Shown: positions 15,912-26,670, counted from the stretch's first letter. The stretch: DNA of 64,000 bases from Thermoanaerobaculales bacterium (GCA_035358815.1 DAOPQC010000010.1:1-64000); one strand, 5' to 3'. Notes: a model not told the origin generated them from the sequence alone. Numbers and translations are program-made.

Positions 15912-17897
15912 ATGCTGGGCAACCTCTGGCTGATCCCGATCCTCTGCCTCGCCGGCGCGGTCGCCTGCCTGGCCCTCGGCCTGCTGCGCGCGCGCAAGCC
16001 GATCATCTCGGTCGTCGGCGTCGGATCGGTGGGGCTCGCCACCGTGGCCGCGTTCGCGGCGCTCGCCGAGTACCTCGGCCAGTCGAGCGAGGTGATCCGC
16101 AACTCGTACTTCACCTGGATCGCCGCCGGCGAGTTCCTGGTCGACGCCAGCCTCCAGCTCGACCGGCTGTCCGCGGTGATGATCGCCTTCGTCACCTTCG
16201 TCGGCTTCCTGATCCACGTCTACTCGATCGGCTACATGCACTCGGAGACCGACCGCGGCTACGCCCGCTACTTCGCCTACCTCAACCTGTTCATGTTCTC
16301 GATGCTGGTGCTGGTGCTCGGCTCGAACCTGCCGGTGCTGTTCGTCGGCTGGGAGGGCGTGGGGCTCTGCTCGTACCTGCTGATCGGCTACTACTACGAG
16401 CAGGAGTACTGCGCGACCGCCGGCAAGAAGGCGTTCATCGTCAACCGGATCGGCGACTTCGGCTTCCTGCTCGCGATCTTCGCCGCGTTCGCGGTGTTCG
16501 GCTCGCTGGAGTTCACCACGATCTTCCCGGCCGCCGCCGCCCACCCCGAGCGCTATGCGGCCGCGGCCACCGTGATCGGGCTGCTGCTGTTCGTGGGCGC
16601 GATCGGCAAGTCCGCGCAGCTCCCGCTCTACGTCTGGCTGCCCGACGCGATGGCCGGACCGACCCCGGTGTCGGCCCTCATCCACGCCGCCACCATGGTC
16701 ACCGCCGGCGTCTACATGGTGGTCCGCTGCAATGTGATCTACCGCATCAGCCCGACCGCGATGCTGACGGTGGCCGTGATCGGCGGGCTGACCGCGATCT
16801 TCGCCGCGACCATCGGCCTGGTCCAGAACGACATCAAGAAGGTCCTCGCCTACTCAACCGTGTCCCAGCTCGGCTACATGTTCCTCGGCGCCGGGGTCGG
16901 CGCCTTCATTGCCGCGATCTTCCACGTCGTCACCCACGCCTTCTTCAAGGCCTGCCTGTTCCTCGGATCGGGCTCGGTGATCCACGCCTGCGGCGGCGAG
17001 CAGGACATGCGCAAGATGGGCGGCCTCAAGCGCCACATGCCGGTCACCTACTGGACCTTCGTCGCCGCCACCCTGGCGATCGCCGGCATCCCGGTGTTCG
17101 CCGGCTTCGTCTCCAAGGACGAGATCCTGGCCAAGGTGTTCGCCGCCGGCGCCGCCGACCTCAACCACTTCGGGCGCATCTACAGCCTGCTCTGGGTGCT
17201 GGCGCTGGCGGGCGCGTTCATGACCGCCTTCTACATGTTCCGCGCGGTCTACATGACCTTCCACGGCGACTTCCGGGGCGGCCACGAGGTCGAGCACCAC
17301 CTCCACGAGTCGCCGCCGTCGATGACGCTGCCCCTGATCGTGCTCGGGGCGCTGTCAGTGGTGGGCGGCATCCTGATCGGGTTCCCGGGCCAGCTCTTCC
17401 ACCAGCCCGACCTCAACCGCATCGAGGCCTTCCTGCACCCTGTGATGGCGCCCATCGCCGCCGTCGGCGGCGTGCCCGGCCACGGCGCGGGGCCCCACGC
17501 CGTCAGCCTGTCCACCGAGTGGACCCTGGTCATCGGCTCGGTGCTGGTGGCGGTGGCAGGCTGGATGGTGGCGCGCCGCTTCTACGTCGGCGCCGAGCCC
17601 TTTGCGCCGGCCCGCCGGCTCGCCGAACGGTTCCCCTTCGTCCACACGCTGCTGCTGGACAAGTACCGGGTCGACGAGCTCTACGACGCAGTCGTGGTGC
17701 GGCCCATCCACGGCCTTGCCCGCTTCCTGTGGAAGGTGGTCGACGTGGTGATCATCGACACGCTGTTCGTCAACGGCAGCGCGTTCGTCGTCGAGCTGAC
17801 CGGGGACTTCCTGCGCTTCCTCCAGACCGGCAACGTCCGCAACTACGCACTTTCCGTGGCGCTCGGGATCCTGATCCTCGCCGTGGTCCTCTGGTAG
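15912..17897 (+). CDS. nuoL: NADH-quinone oxidoreductase subunit L
   Basis: A 661-residue antiporter-like proton-pumping subunit with about 16 transmembrane helices and the C-terminal amphipathic lateral helix. The segments FVGWEGVGLCSYLLIGYYYE, LPDAMAGPTPVSALIHAATMVTAG and THAFFKACLFLGSGSVIHA, with the channel Lys and His residues, are conserved. The length is in the usual range. GGAGG precedes the ATG at 15912. Confidence 0.97.
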   Translation: MLGNLWLIPILCLAGAVACLALGLLRARKPIISVVGVGSVGLATVAAFAALAEYLGQSSEVIRNSYFTWIAAGEFLVDASLQLDRLSAVMIAFVTFVGFLIHVYSIGYMHSETDRGYARYFAYLNLFMFSMLVLVLGSNLPVLFVGWEGVGLCSYLLIGYYYEQEYCATAGKKAFIVNRIGDFGFLLAIFAAFAVFGSLEFTTIFPAAAAHPERYAAAATVIGLLLFVGAIGKSAQLPLYVWLPDAMAGPTPVSALIHAATMVTAGVYMVVRCNVIYRISPTAMLTVAVIGGLTAIFAATIGLVQNDIKKVLAYSTVSQLGYMFLGAGVGAFIAAIFHVVTHAFFKACLFLGSGSVIHACGGEQDMRKMGGLKRHMPVTYWTFVAATLAIAGIPVFAGFVSKDEILAKVFAAGAADLNHFGRIYSLLWVLALAGAFMTAFYMFRAVYMTFHGDFRGGHEVEHHLHESPPSMTLPLIVLGALSVVGGILIGFPGQLFHQPDLNRIEAFLHPVMAPIAAVGGVPGHGAGPHAVSLSTEWTLVIGSVLVAVAGWMVARRFYVGAEPFAPARRLAERFPFVHTLLLDKYRVDELYDAVVVRPIHGLARFLWKVVDVVIIDTLFVNGSAFVVELTGDFLRFLQTGNVRNYALSVALGILILAVVLW

Positions 17898-17909
17898 GCG
17901 GAGGCGACC

Positions 17910-19400
17910 GTGCTCGACTCCTCGCTGCTGTCGCTCGTCACCCTCCTCCCGGCGGCCGGTGCGCTGGCGCTGGCGCTGCTGCCGGCGCGCCCGGCCACGG
18001 CCTCCCGCTGGTTCGCCCTCGGCGTGTCGGTCGTCGTGTTCATCCTGTCGTGCCTGGCCTGGCTGCGCTTCGACCCGAACAGCCCCTCGTTCCAGCTCGA
18101 GGAGCGGCTGGCATGGATTCCCCAGTACGGGATCAGCTATCACATCGGGGTCGACGGCATCTCGCTGATGCTGGTGCTCCTGACCACCCTGCTGGTCCCG
18201 GTCGTGATCCTCGCCTCGTGGGGGTCGGTCGACGTCCACGTCAAGGGCTTCCACATCGCGCTGCTGCTGCTGACCACCGGCATGATCGGCGCCTTCGTCG
18301 CGCTCGACCTGTTCCTGTTCTACGTGTTCTGGGAGCTGATGCTGATCCCGATGTACTTCATCATCGGGGTCTGGGGCGGGCCGCGGCGGATCTACGCGGC
18401 GGTCAAGTTCGTGATCTTCACCATGGTCGGATCGCTGCTGATGCTGGTCGCGATCCTCTACCTCGCGTGGTACCACCACCTGTCGACCGGGGCCTGGTCG
18501 TACGACTACCTCGCGCTGGCCGCCAGCGCGCCGCGGATCCCGCTCGCCGGGCTGTGGTCGCCGCAGGCGCTGCTGTTCCTCGCCTTCGGCCTGGCGTTCG
18601 CGATCAAGGTGCCGATGTTCCCGTTCCACACCTGGTTGCCGGACGCCCACGTCGAGGCGCCGACCGGCGGCTCGATCATCCTCGCCGGGGTGCTGCTGAA
18701 GCTCGGGACCTACGGTTTCCTGCGCTTCAACCGGGCCCTGTTCCCCGACGCCTGGACCTTCTTCGTGCCCCTGATCGTGGTCCTGGCGGTGATCGGCATC
18801 CTCTACGGGGCGCTGGTCGCGATGGTCCAGCCCGACATCAAGAAGCTGGTCGCGTACTCGTCGGTCAGTCACCTCGGATACGTCATGCTCGGGCTGGCCG
18901 CCGGGACCGTCGCCTCGACCCAGGGCGCGATCCTGCAGATGGTCAACCACGGCCTGTCGACGGGCGCCCTCTTCCTGCTCGTCGGCGTGGTCTACGAGCG
19001 CCGCCACACCCGGCAGATCGCGGACTACGGCGGGATCGCCGGCATCGTCCCGGTCTACACCGGCATCTTCCTGCTGGTCACGCTGTCCTCGATCGGGCTG
19101 CCCGGGCTCAACGGGTTTGTCGGCGAGTTCCTGATCCTCGCCGGTGCGTGGCGGGTGTTCCCGGTGGCGGTCGTGTTCGCCGGGCTCGGCATCATCCTCG
19201 GCGCGGTCTACATGCTGTGGATGTTCCAGCGGGTGTTCTGGAACCCGCTCGTCCACGACGAGAACCGGACGCTGACCGACGTCAACGCCCGCGAGCTCCT
19301 CGCGCTCGCTCCCCTGGTGGTGCTGATCGTGTGGATCGGCGTCCACCCCACGACCTTCCTGTCGCCCATGGAGGCGGCCGTGCGGTCCCTGCTGGGTTAG
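17910..19400 (+). CDS. nuoM: NADH-quinone oxidoreductase subunit M
   Basis: A 496-residue antiporter-like subunit with about 14 transmembrane helices. FYVFWELMLIPMYFIIGVWGG with the channel Glu, LPDAHVEAPTGGSIILAGVLLKLG and YSSVSHLGYVMLG are diagnostic. The GTG start at 17910 follows GGAGGCGACC. Spacing to its neighbours is 12 and 13 nt. Confidence 0.97.
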   Translation: MLDSSLLSLVTLLPAAGALALALLPARPATASRWFALGVSVVVFILSCLAWLRFDPNSPSFQLEERLAWIPQYGISYHIGVDGISLMLVLLTTLLVPVVILASWGSVDVHVKGFHIALLLLTTGMIGAFVALDLFLFYVFWELMLIPMYFIIGVWGGPRRIYAAVKFVIFTMVGSLLMLVAILYLAWYHHLSTGAWSYDYLALAASAPRIPLAGLWSPQALLFLAFGLAFAIKVPMFPFHTWLPDAHVEAPTGGSIILAGVLLKLGTYGFLRFNRALFPDAWTFFVPLIVVLAVIGILYGALVAMVQPDIKKLVAYSSVSHLGYVMLGLAAGTVASTQGAILQMVNHGLSTGALFLLVGVVYERRHTRQIADYGGIAGIVPVYTGIFLLVTLSSIGLPGLNGFVGEFLILAGAWRVFPVAVVFAGLGIILGAVYMLWMFQRVFWNPLVHDENRTLTDVNARELLALAPLVVLIVWIGVHPTTFLSPMEAAVRSLLG

Positions 19401-19413
19401 GAGGAAGACGCCC

Positions 19414-20862
19414 GTGCTGACCCCCTCGCTGACCGACCTGGCGTCCGTCGCCCCCGAGATCGTCCTCGCGGTGGCCGCCGGCGTCCTGCTCGCGGTCGAG
19501 GCCTTCCTCCCCGGGCTGCGCCGGTTCCTGTCGCCGATCACCATGGTCGCGGCCGTCGTCGCTGCCTGGGCGCGCTTCCACTTCCCGCTGCCCGGCGCGG
19601 TCTGGGGCGGGCTGCTGTCGATCGACCGGGTGGCCGCGTTCGTCGACCTCTACATCCTGGTGGCGGTGCTGCTCACGGCCTGGATGTCGGCCCCGTTCCT
19701 GCGCCGCAACAACGCGGACCGCGGCGAGTACTACTCGCTGCTGCTGCTGGCCGCCATCGGCGCCATGATCATGGCCGCCTCGGTGGACGCGCTGACCGTG
19801 TTCCTCGGCCTCGAGCTGCTGTCGATTCCGCTTTACGTGCTCAACGGCTTCCTGCGCGGCAACGCGATCTCCATCGAGGCCGGCATCAAGTACTTCGTGG
19901 TCGGCGCCTTCGCCTCGGCGTTCGTGGTGTACGGGTTCTCGCTGATGTACGGCATGGCCGGCAGCACCAGGCTCCACGCCATGGGCCAGTCCGCGATCGC
20001 CGCCGGCGGGATGGCGCCGCTGATGGCGATCGGGCTGGCCGGGGTGGTCGGCGGCCTCGGCTTCAAGCTCGCCCTGTTCCCGTTCCACGCCTGGGCCCCC
20101 GACGTCTATCAGGGCGGCCCGACGCCGGTGGTCGCGTTCCTCTCGGTGGTCCCCAAGGGCGCCGCGCTGGTGACCTTGCTCCGCCTCGCCGACGGCCTCG
20201 ACCTGCTCCACCTGTCGCCGCGCTGGGTGGCGGCGGCCGCGGTCATCGCGGTCGGCTCGATGACCCTCGGCAACGTGGTCGCGATCGTGCAGCGCGACAT
20301 CAAGCGGATGCTCGCGTACTCCGGCATCGCGCACATGGGGTACGCGATGGTCGCCATCATCGTCGCCGGCGTCGACGGCGGGTCCGCGGTGCTCGTCTAC
20401 CTGGCGGCCTACACCCTGATGAACATCGGCGCGTTCGCCGTGGTCGCCCAGCTGTCGGAGCGCGAGGACGAGCCCCACCTGATCGGCGAGCTTGCCGGCC
20501 AGGGCTGGACGCGCCCGCTCCCGGCGCTCGCCCTGACCCTGTGCCTGGTCTCGCTGGCCGGAGTGCCGCCGCTGATCGGGTTCACGGGCAAGTTCGTGGT
20601 CTTCCGCGCGGCCGTCAACCACGGGTTCGTGTGGCTGGCGGTCATCGGCGTCATCAACTCGTTGGTCTCCGCCTTCTACTACCTGCGAGTGGTCTACGTG
20701 CTGTACATGCAGCCGCTGCCCAGGCGAGCGCCGGTCTTCGCATCGGCCCGCTCGCTCGCGGCGGTGGCGGCGGTCGCCGCGCTCGGCGTGATCGTGCTCG
20801 GGCTGCTGCCGATGCCGATCATCGATGCCGCCGAGCAGGCCATCCTCGACCTGGCGAGGTGA
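19414..20862 (+). CDS. nuoN: NADH-quinone oxidoreductase subunit N
   Basis: A 482-residue antiporter-like subunit, the last complex I gene of the operon. Family segments include FLGLELLSIPLYVLNGF with the channel Glu, FHAWAPDVYQGGPTPVVAFLSVVPK and YSGIAHMGYAMV. The GTG start at 19414 has GGAGGAAGACG upstream. Four nucleotides separate its stop from the rex start. Confidence 0.97.
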   Translation: MLTPSLTDLASVAPEIVLAVAAGVLLAVEAFLPGLRRFLSPITMVAAVVAAWARFHFPLPGAVWGGLLSIDRVAAFVDLYILVAVLLTAWMSAPFLRRNNADRGEYYSLLLLAAIGAMIMAASVDALTVFLGLELLSIPLYVLNGFLRGNAISIEAGIKYFVVGAFASAFVVYGFSLMYGMAGSTRLHAMGQSAIAAGGMAPLMAIGLAGVVGGLGFKLALFPFHAWAPDVYQGGPTPVVAFLSVVPKGAALVTLLRLADGLDLLHLSPRWVAAAAVIAVGSMTLGNVVAIVQRDIKRMLAYSGIAHMGYAMVAIIVAGVDGGSAVLVYLAAYTLMNIGAFAVVAQLSEREDEPHLIGELAGQGWTRPLPALALTLCLVSLAGVPPLIGFTGKFVVFRAAVNHGFVWLAVIGVINSLVSAFYYLRVVYVLYMQPLPRRAPVFASARSLAAVAAVAALGVIVLGLLPMPIIDAAEQAILDLAR

Positions 20863-20866
20863 CGCG

Positions 20867-21532
20867 ATGGGGGCCCACAAGCGGCACGTCGACACCTCCA
20901 CGATCTCGGACCTGACCGTCGCCCGCCTCTCGGTGTACCTGCGCTGCGTCGAGCGGCTCCTTGACGAGCGCGGGCTCGAGACGGTCTCGTCGCAGGAGCT
21001 GGCGCGCCGCTTCAACCTCAACTCCGCCCAGATCCGCAAGGACCTCGCCTACTTCGGCGAGTTCGGGGTCCGCGGCGTCGGCTACAACGTCCGCGAGCTC
21101 CGCCAGCACATCGTGGAGATCCTCGGGCTCGACCGCGAGCACCGGCTGGTCATCATCGGCGCCGGCAACCTCGGGACCGCGCTCTGCCACTACTCCGGAT
21201 TCACCGGCGGCAGCTTCCTCGTCGTCGGCGTGCTCGACTCCGACCCGAACCGGATCGGCGACCCGACCCCGTCGGGTCTGCTGGTCGAGGACGCGTCGCG
21301 GCTGCCCGAGATCGTCAAGCAGCGGGGGGTCGAGATCGGGGTCATCACCGCCCCGCCGGTTGCCGCCCAGGCGGTCTGCGATCGGATGGTCGCAGCCGGG
21401 CTGCGCACCATCCTCAACTTCGCGCCGATCCGCGTCAGGGCGCCCGAGGGCGTCTACGTGAAGACCGTTGACCTCAAGGTCCACCTCGAGGACCTGTCGT
21501 TCCAGATCACCCACGTTGCCCGACCGCGCTGA
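20867..21532 (+). CDS. rex: redox-sensing transcriptional repressor Rex
   Basis: A 221-residue repressor that senses the NADH/NAD+ ratio. The N-terminal winged helix includes NLNSAQIRKDLAYFGEFG at 50-67, and the Rossmann fold has the dinucleotide motif GAGNLG at 98-103. The ATG at 20867, 4 nt after nuoN with GAGGTGA upstream, makes it the distal gene of the complex I operon. It is likely to repress respiratory genes, possibly this operon itself. I could not find a full Rex palindrome in the nuo promoter. Confidence 0.95.
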   Translation: MGAHKRHVDTSTISDLTVARLSVYLRCVERLLDERGLETVSSQELARRFNLNSAQIRKDLAYFGEFGVRGVGYNVRELRQHIVEILGLDREHRLVIIGAGNLGTALCHYSGFTGGSFLVVGVLDSDPNRIGDPTPSGLLVEDASRLPEIVKQRGVEIGVITAPPVAAQAVCDRMVAAGLRTILNFAPIRVRAPEGVYVKTVDLKVHLEDLSFQITHVARPR

Positions 21533-21575
21533 GGGCCGCCGACCGCACCGGTTCCCCTGGACGCGCCGGGTCCGC

Positions 21576-21589
21576 TAAAGTAGGCAGTC

Positions 21590-21592
<3 letters not shown>
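21576..21592 (+). promoter_or_regulatory. -10 box and near-leaderless start of the Ser/Thr kinase gene
   Basis: TAAAGT (21576-21581), 8 nt and then the ATG at 21590. The only purine stretch between them is AGG immediately after the box, so a leaderless or very short leader is expected. Confidence 0.45.
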
Positions 21593-23239
<1,647 letters not shown>

Positions 23240-23336
23240 CCCGAATCGCTCCGGTCGGCTGCTCGATCCGGGCGCGGCCTGCGGTGCGCGGGCGCCGGTC
23301 CCGCTGCCTCGAAGCCCCCGGCCCCATCGGCCGCAC

Positions 23337-23373
23337 TTGCGCTTTTCGCCCGGGACGGTAGAGTTGACCAATG
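23337..23373 (+). promoter_or_regulatory. promoter with leaderless start of the TPR gene
   Basis: TTGCGC (23337-23342), a 16-nt spacer, TAGAGT (23359-23364), 6 nt and then the ATG at 23371. Transcription should begin at or within a base of the start codon. Confidence 0.6.
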
Positions 23374-25017
23374 GCCCGCTGTGCCGTCCACCGTCGCCTG
23401 ACGGCCGCCGCCGTCGTGCTCGGCGCGCTGCTGGCCGGGGCCAGCGCGCTCGCTCAGAACGCCACGCCGAGCGAGCAGGCGGCCCTCGAGGCCTACCGCG
23501 AGGGCTCGTTCAGCCGCGCCGTCCAGCTCTACACTCGCGCGCTGACGGAGACCGACGACCCCACCCACCGTGCACAGCTCCACATCAGCGTCGCCTGGAC
23601 GCTGTTCGCCCTCGGACGGCACGGCGAGGTCGACACCCACCTCCGGGCCGCGATCGTCGAGGACCCTGACCTCACCCTGGTCCCCGACTACTACACCAAG
23701 GAGTTCATCGACCTCTTCGAGGCGGCCAAGGGACGGCAGCGCAACGCGGCCCGCGATGGCAGCCCGACTCCGCCCCCCGACCTCGAGGCGACCCTGGCCG
23801 CGGTCAGTGGCCGGCTGGAGTCCGGGCGCGACCTCGAGGGCGCGCTCGCCGACGTCGAACGCCTGATCGTCGCCTACCCGGGCGACGGCCGGCTGCTGCC
23901 GCTGCGCGCAGACCTGCTGCGCCGGCTCGGCCGCGACGACGAGGCCCAGGCCGTGCTCCACGCCTATGCCTCCGGCGCACCGGATGTGCCGATCGAGAAC
24001 CTCTCGATCCCGGACCTGATCCTCCGCGCCAACCGCCTGCTCGATGACGGCGACGCCGAGTCCGCGTTCGGCCTGCTCCGCGAGGCCGTGTTCCGGCAGC
24101 CGGCCAACGTCGCCGCGCTCGAGCTGATGGCCGAGGCCTCCGTCAGGACCGGCCGCTGGCAGGATGCCGAGTTCGCCCTCAAGTCGGCGCTCGGCCTCCA
24201 GCCCGACAACCTCAACCTGCAGCTGCGCCTCGGCGGGGTGTACCTCGCCAAGAACGACACCTCCGCCGCCCGCGACGTCTTTCGCGAGCTCACCGAACGC
24301 TACCCCCACTCCGACCGGGCGTGGGCCTCGCTCGGCCTGCTCGACGCGCGGCTCGGCAACGACGAGCGCGCTCTGACTGAGCTCGGACAGGCGCTGCAGG
24401 AGAACCCGCTGCTGCCCGAGGTGCAGCTCGGCTACGGCGAGCTGCTGCTCGAGCAGGGCCGGCCGGGAGAGGCCCTGGCCGCCTTCCAGGCGGCGAAGAA
24501 CCTGCTTCCCGACGATCCCCAGCTCGAGGGCCGCACCGGGCAGGCCCTGCTCGCCCTCGGGCGCGACGCCGAAGCCGCGAGCCACCTCCGCGCGGCCATC
24601 GACGGCGGTTTCCGGCCGTTCGACATCCAGCGCAGCTGGGCGCTCACCCTGATCCGCGACCGGGCCCACGCCGAGGCCGCGCGGTCGCTCGCCGACATCC
24701 CGGCCGATGAGCGCGGCGACCGTGATGTCGCGACCGGGCTGCTGCTCCTCCAGCAGGGGTCGTTCGCCGAGGCCGAGGCCGTGCTCCGCCAGGCGGCCGG
24801 CCAGCGGCCGTCCGACGCCGCGCTGCTCAACCTGCTGGCGGCCGCGATCTTCGACCAGCAGCGGTATGCCGAGTCGGCCGAGCTCCTGCGGCGGGCGGTC
24901 GAGCTCCAGCCGGCTGACCAGACGCTGGCCCGCAACCTCGACCGCGCCGAGGCGGCGCAAGCGGCCGTGGAGCTGGCCGAGCGCGCCAGGCCGGTGCGGT
25001 CGGGCGGAGTGCCGTGA
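23371..25017 (+). CDS. exported tetratricopeptide repeat protein
   Basis: A 548-residue protein with a signal peptide of about 29 residues (hydrophobic AAAVVLGALLAGASALAQ) and an almost entirely helical remainder made of TPR units. Good repeats are visible around residues 250-300 (AEFALKSALGLQPDNLNLQLRLG), 310-400 and 430-540. It probably serves as a periplasmic protein-interaction scaffold. The promoter geometry indicates a leaderless mRNA starting at the ATG at 23371. It follows the kinase gene in the same direction but appears to have its own promoter. No enzymatic domain is seen. Confidence 0.85.
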   Translation: MARCAVHRRLTAAAVVLGALLAGASALAQNATPSEQAALEAYREGSFSRAVQLYTRALTETDDPTHRAQLHISVAWTLFALGRHGEVDTHLRAAIVEDPDLTLVPDYYTKEFIDLFEAAKGRQRNAARDGSPTPPPDLEATLAAVSGRLESGRDLEGALADVERLIVAYPGDGRLLPLRADLLRRLGRDDEAQAVLHAYASGAPDVPIENLSIPDLILRANRLLDDGDAESAFGLLREAVFRQPANVAALELMAEASVRTGRWQDAEFALKSALGLQPDNLNLQLRLGGVYLAKNDTSAARDVFRELTERYPHSDRAWASLGLLDARLGNDERALTELGQALQENPLLPEVQLGYGELLLEQGRPGEALAAFQAAKNLLPDDPQLEGRTGQALLALGRDAEAASHLRAAIDGGFRPFDIQRSWALTLIRDRAHAEAARSLADIPADERGDRDVATGLLLLQQGSFAEAEAVLRQAAGQRPSDAALLNLLAAAIFDQQRYAESAELLRRAVELQPADQTLARNLDRAEAAQAAVELAERARPVRSGGVP

Positions 25018-25030
25018 GCCGGGCCAAGAG

Positions 25031-25105
25031 AATCTAGGATTTAGGATCTGGGGGATAGGGCGATCGCACGCCTCGTCTGGGTGCCCGTCTCCGTGTCCGC
25101 TTCCG
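25031..25105 (+). repeat. composite element: G-rich heptads then C-rich hexads
   Basis: Heptads AATCTAG, GATTTAG, GATCTGG and GGGATAG occupy 25031-25058. After about 23 nt that include GCGATCGC come hexads TGCCCG, TCTCCG, TGTCCG and CTTCCG (25082-25105). It fills the 100-nt gap between the convergent TPR and glycosyltransferase genes. The order and strand polarity match the element at 37872-37944. Confidence 0.7.
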
Positions 25106-25117
25106 GCTCTCCGCTGT

Positions 25118-26296
25118 TCATGCCTGCACGATGCCTGAGTGCTCGAGAGCGGCGAGCAGCTGGTCGGCGGCGGCGGCCGGCCGGTGCCCCTCGTCGTAGG
25201 CCGCCCGGGCCGCCCTCCTGCGCGCCGCCCACCGCTCGCCGCCGTCCCCGGCCTCGCGGATCAGGCGCACCAGATCCGCGCATGCCGACGCCCCGGGCGT
25301 CACCCGCGGCGCGGCCTCCCGCGGCCACTCCAGGAACTGGCGGACCGCGGTGACGGCGACCGGCGTGCCGCACGCGAAGAAGCGAACCGCCGCCGCCGAG
25401 GTCTCGCCGGCCGACGGGTCGCGCAGCGCGATCCCGAGGTCGGCGGCGCCCGGCAGCGGCGCGAACTCCGCCGCGGGCACCCATCCGGTGAAGAGGACCG
25501 CCTCCTCGAGCCCGAGCCGGGCAGCGGCGGAGGTGACGGCGCCGCGCTGGCCACCCTCGCCGACCATGAGCAGCCGGGCCGGCACGCCGATCGCGCGCGC
25601 CACGGCCAGGGCCCCGAGAACGTCGACCAGCCCCTTCTCGGGCGTCAGGAAGCCGAGGTGGGCCAGCAGCACGGTGTCGGGGGCGACGCCGAGGCGGCTC
25701 CGGACCGCCAAGCGATCGACCGGCCCCGGGTCGGCCACGGCGAGCCCGATCCGTGCCACCGGCGTGCCGGGGAGGTCGTGGCGGACCTGCTCCGCCGCCC
25801 ACCGCGAGTGCACGATCACCATCGCGGCCCCGTCGAGAAAGCCGCGCCGGGCCGGAAAGAGGAACGGATCGCGCCGCCCGGTGACGCCGCTGGCACGCGC
25901 CCGGACCAGCGCCCCCGCCCCGGGATGGGACTGGCGAAGGAGGGCGGCGAAGCGGTCCGGCCGGCCGTGCGCGAGGGTCGCCTCCACCAGCAGATGGTGC
26001 AGAACGGCGTCGTGGAGGACCACCACGGTCCGCGGCCGGTGCAGCCGCTCGAGCAGCCACTCGTGGTGCGGGTTGTTGCCCAGGTGCACCAGCTGGACCT
26101 CGTCGTCGGCCGCGACGGTCGTGGTCGGGACCAGCGGGCAGCCCCCGACCATCCCGTCCGCTCCCTCCGGCGGCTGCCCGGGCGGCGCCACGACCCGGAC
26201 CTCGGCCCGCCGTCCAAGCTCCGGCAGCAGCTCCACCGCGTAGTCGGCCACCCCGGAACGCGTCGGCGGCAGCGGCGAGGCCCAGAGGATCTTCAC
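25118..26296 (-). CDS. GT4-type glycosyltransferase
   Basis: A 392-residue GT-B fold transferase. The N-terminus MKILWASPLPPTRSGVADYA has the glycine-containing loop of family GT4. The C-terminal half shows the nucleotide-sugar binding order LAHLGFLTPEKG, LLMVGEGG and the region DPSAGETSAAAVRFFACGTPV, which corresponds to the E-x7-E donor-binding motif. It is cytoplasmic or peripheral and adds a sugar to an unknown acceptor. It stands alone. The GTG start at 26296 is preceded by TAACGT with a 6-nt gap and no ribosome binding site, so it is a leaderless candidate. Confidence 0.85.
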   Translation of the reverse strand: MKILWASPLPPTRSGVADYAVELLPELGRRAEVRVVAPPGQPPEGADGMVGGCPLVPTTTVAADDEVQLVHLGNNPHHEWLLERLHRPRTVVVLHDAVLHHLLVEATLAHGRPDRFAALLRQSHPGAGALVRARASGVTGRRDPFLFPARRGFLDGAAMVIVHSRWAAEQVRHDLPGTPVARIGLAVADPGPVDRLAVRSRLGVAPDTVLLAHLGFLTPEKGLVDVLGALAVARAIGVPARLLMVGEGGQRGAVTSAAARLGLEEAVLFTGWVPAAEFAPLPGAADLGIALRDPSAGETSAAAVRFFACGTPVAVTAVRQFLEWPREAAPRVTPGASACADLVRLIREAGDGGERWAARRRAARAAYDEGHRPAAAADQLLAALEHSGIVQA

Positions 26297-26308
26297 GGGG
26301 GCACGTTA
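26294..26308 (-). promoter_or_regulatory. -10 box and leaderless GTG start of the glycosyltransferase
   Basis: On the minus strand TAACGT (26308-26303) is followed by six bases and GTG (26296-26294). Confidence 0.5.
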
Positions 26309-26345
26309 CCACGCGGGATTGGCGGGAGACAGCGGACAACCGCAG

Positions 26346-26381
26346 GCCCGCTGCCGCGCCCGCATCCGCGTCCACTCTCGT
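26346..26381 (-). repeat. degenerate hexad array x6 (C-rich on + strand)
   Basis: Units GCCCGC, TGCCGC, GCCCGC, ATCCGC, GTCCAC and TCTCGT, in 6-nt register. It is the inverted counterpart of the array at 26556-26585. Confidence 0.45.
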
Positions 26382-26445
26382 TCGCCTCGCCCTCGAGAGC
26401 GCTTCACAACGATCCTCTGAAGGCGCTCCCCGAGGGAGCCACCTG

Positions 26446-26501
26446 TGGCGATTTCAGGTCTCAACCACTTCTTCAACCGCGACCTCGCTCTGAAATCGCC
26501 A
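26446..26501. repeat. 12-bp perfect inverted repeat, 32-nt loop
   Basis: TGGCGATTTCAG (26446-26457) pairs perfectly with CTGAAATCGCCA (26490-26501). A further GTC/GAC pairing can extend the stem inward past a bulge. The arms are AT-richer than the surroundings, so chance pairing is unlikely. Confidence 0.65.
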
Positions 26502-26555
26502 AAGATGGGACGCCCGCACGACGCCCTCGCCTCGTGCTCCCCTCGTCTCCCGGGC

Positions 26556-26585
26556 ACGGAGACGGGCACGGGCAAGGAGACGGGT
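26556..26585 (+). repeat. hexad array ACGGGC-type x5 (G-rich on + strand)
   Basis: Units ACGGAG, ACGGGC, ACGGGC, AAGGAG and ACGGGT in strict 6-nt register, 80 nt before the start of the next gene. Confidence 0.65.
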
Positions 26586-26655
26586 TGATGTCTCTCGATT
26601 GCGGCCGTCCACGCATCCCCCCGCTCCCGGCGATCTCGCTTCGCCCCAGGTCCGA

Positions 26656-26670
26656 TAAGATGGCTCCGTG
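26656..26670 (+). promoter_or_regulatory. -10 box and leaderless GTG start
   Basis: TAAGAT (26656-26661), then 6 nt, then the GTG at 26668. There is no ribosome binding site. Confidence 0.5.

Larger units (their letters stand above)
26297..26667. other. 371-nt divergent intergenic region with repeat arrays and hairpins
   Basis: This region lies between two divergent, apparently leaderless genes. It contains the degenerate C-rich hexad array at 26346-26381 and a small GCTCCC/GGGAGC hairpin at 26425-26439. The long-loop 12-bp inverted repeat lies at 26446-26501 and the G-rich hexad array at 26556-26585. No coding frame inside it looks genuine. Confidence 0.6.

Noticed and set aside
26446..26501. 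Integron attC site or retron-type RNA
   Set aside because: No integrase, reverse transcriptase or attC core (GTTRRRY/RYYYAAC) is present. Only the inverted repeat is supported.
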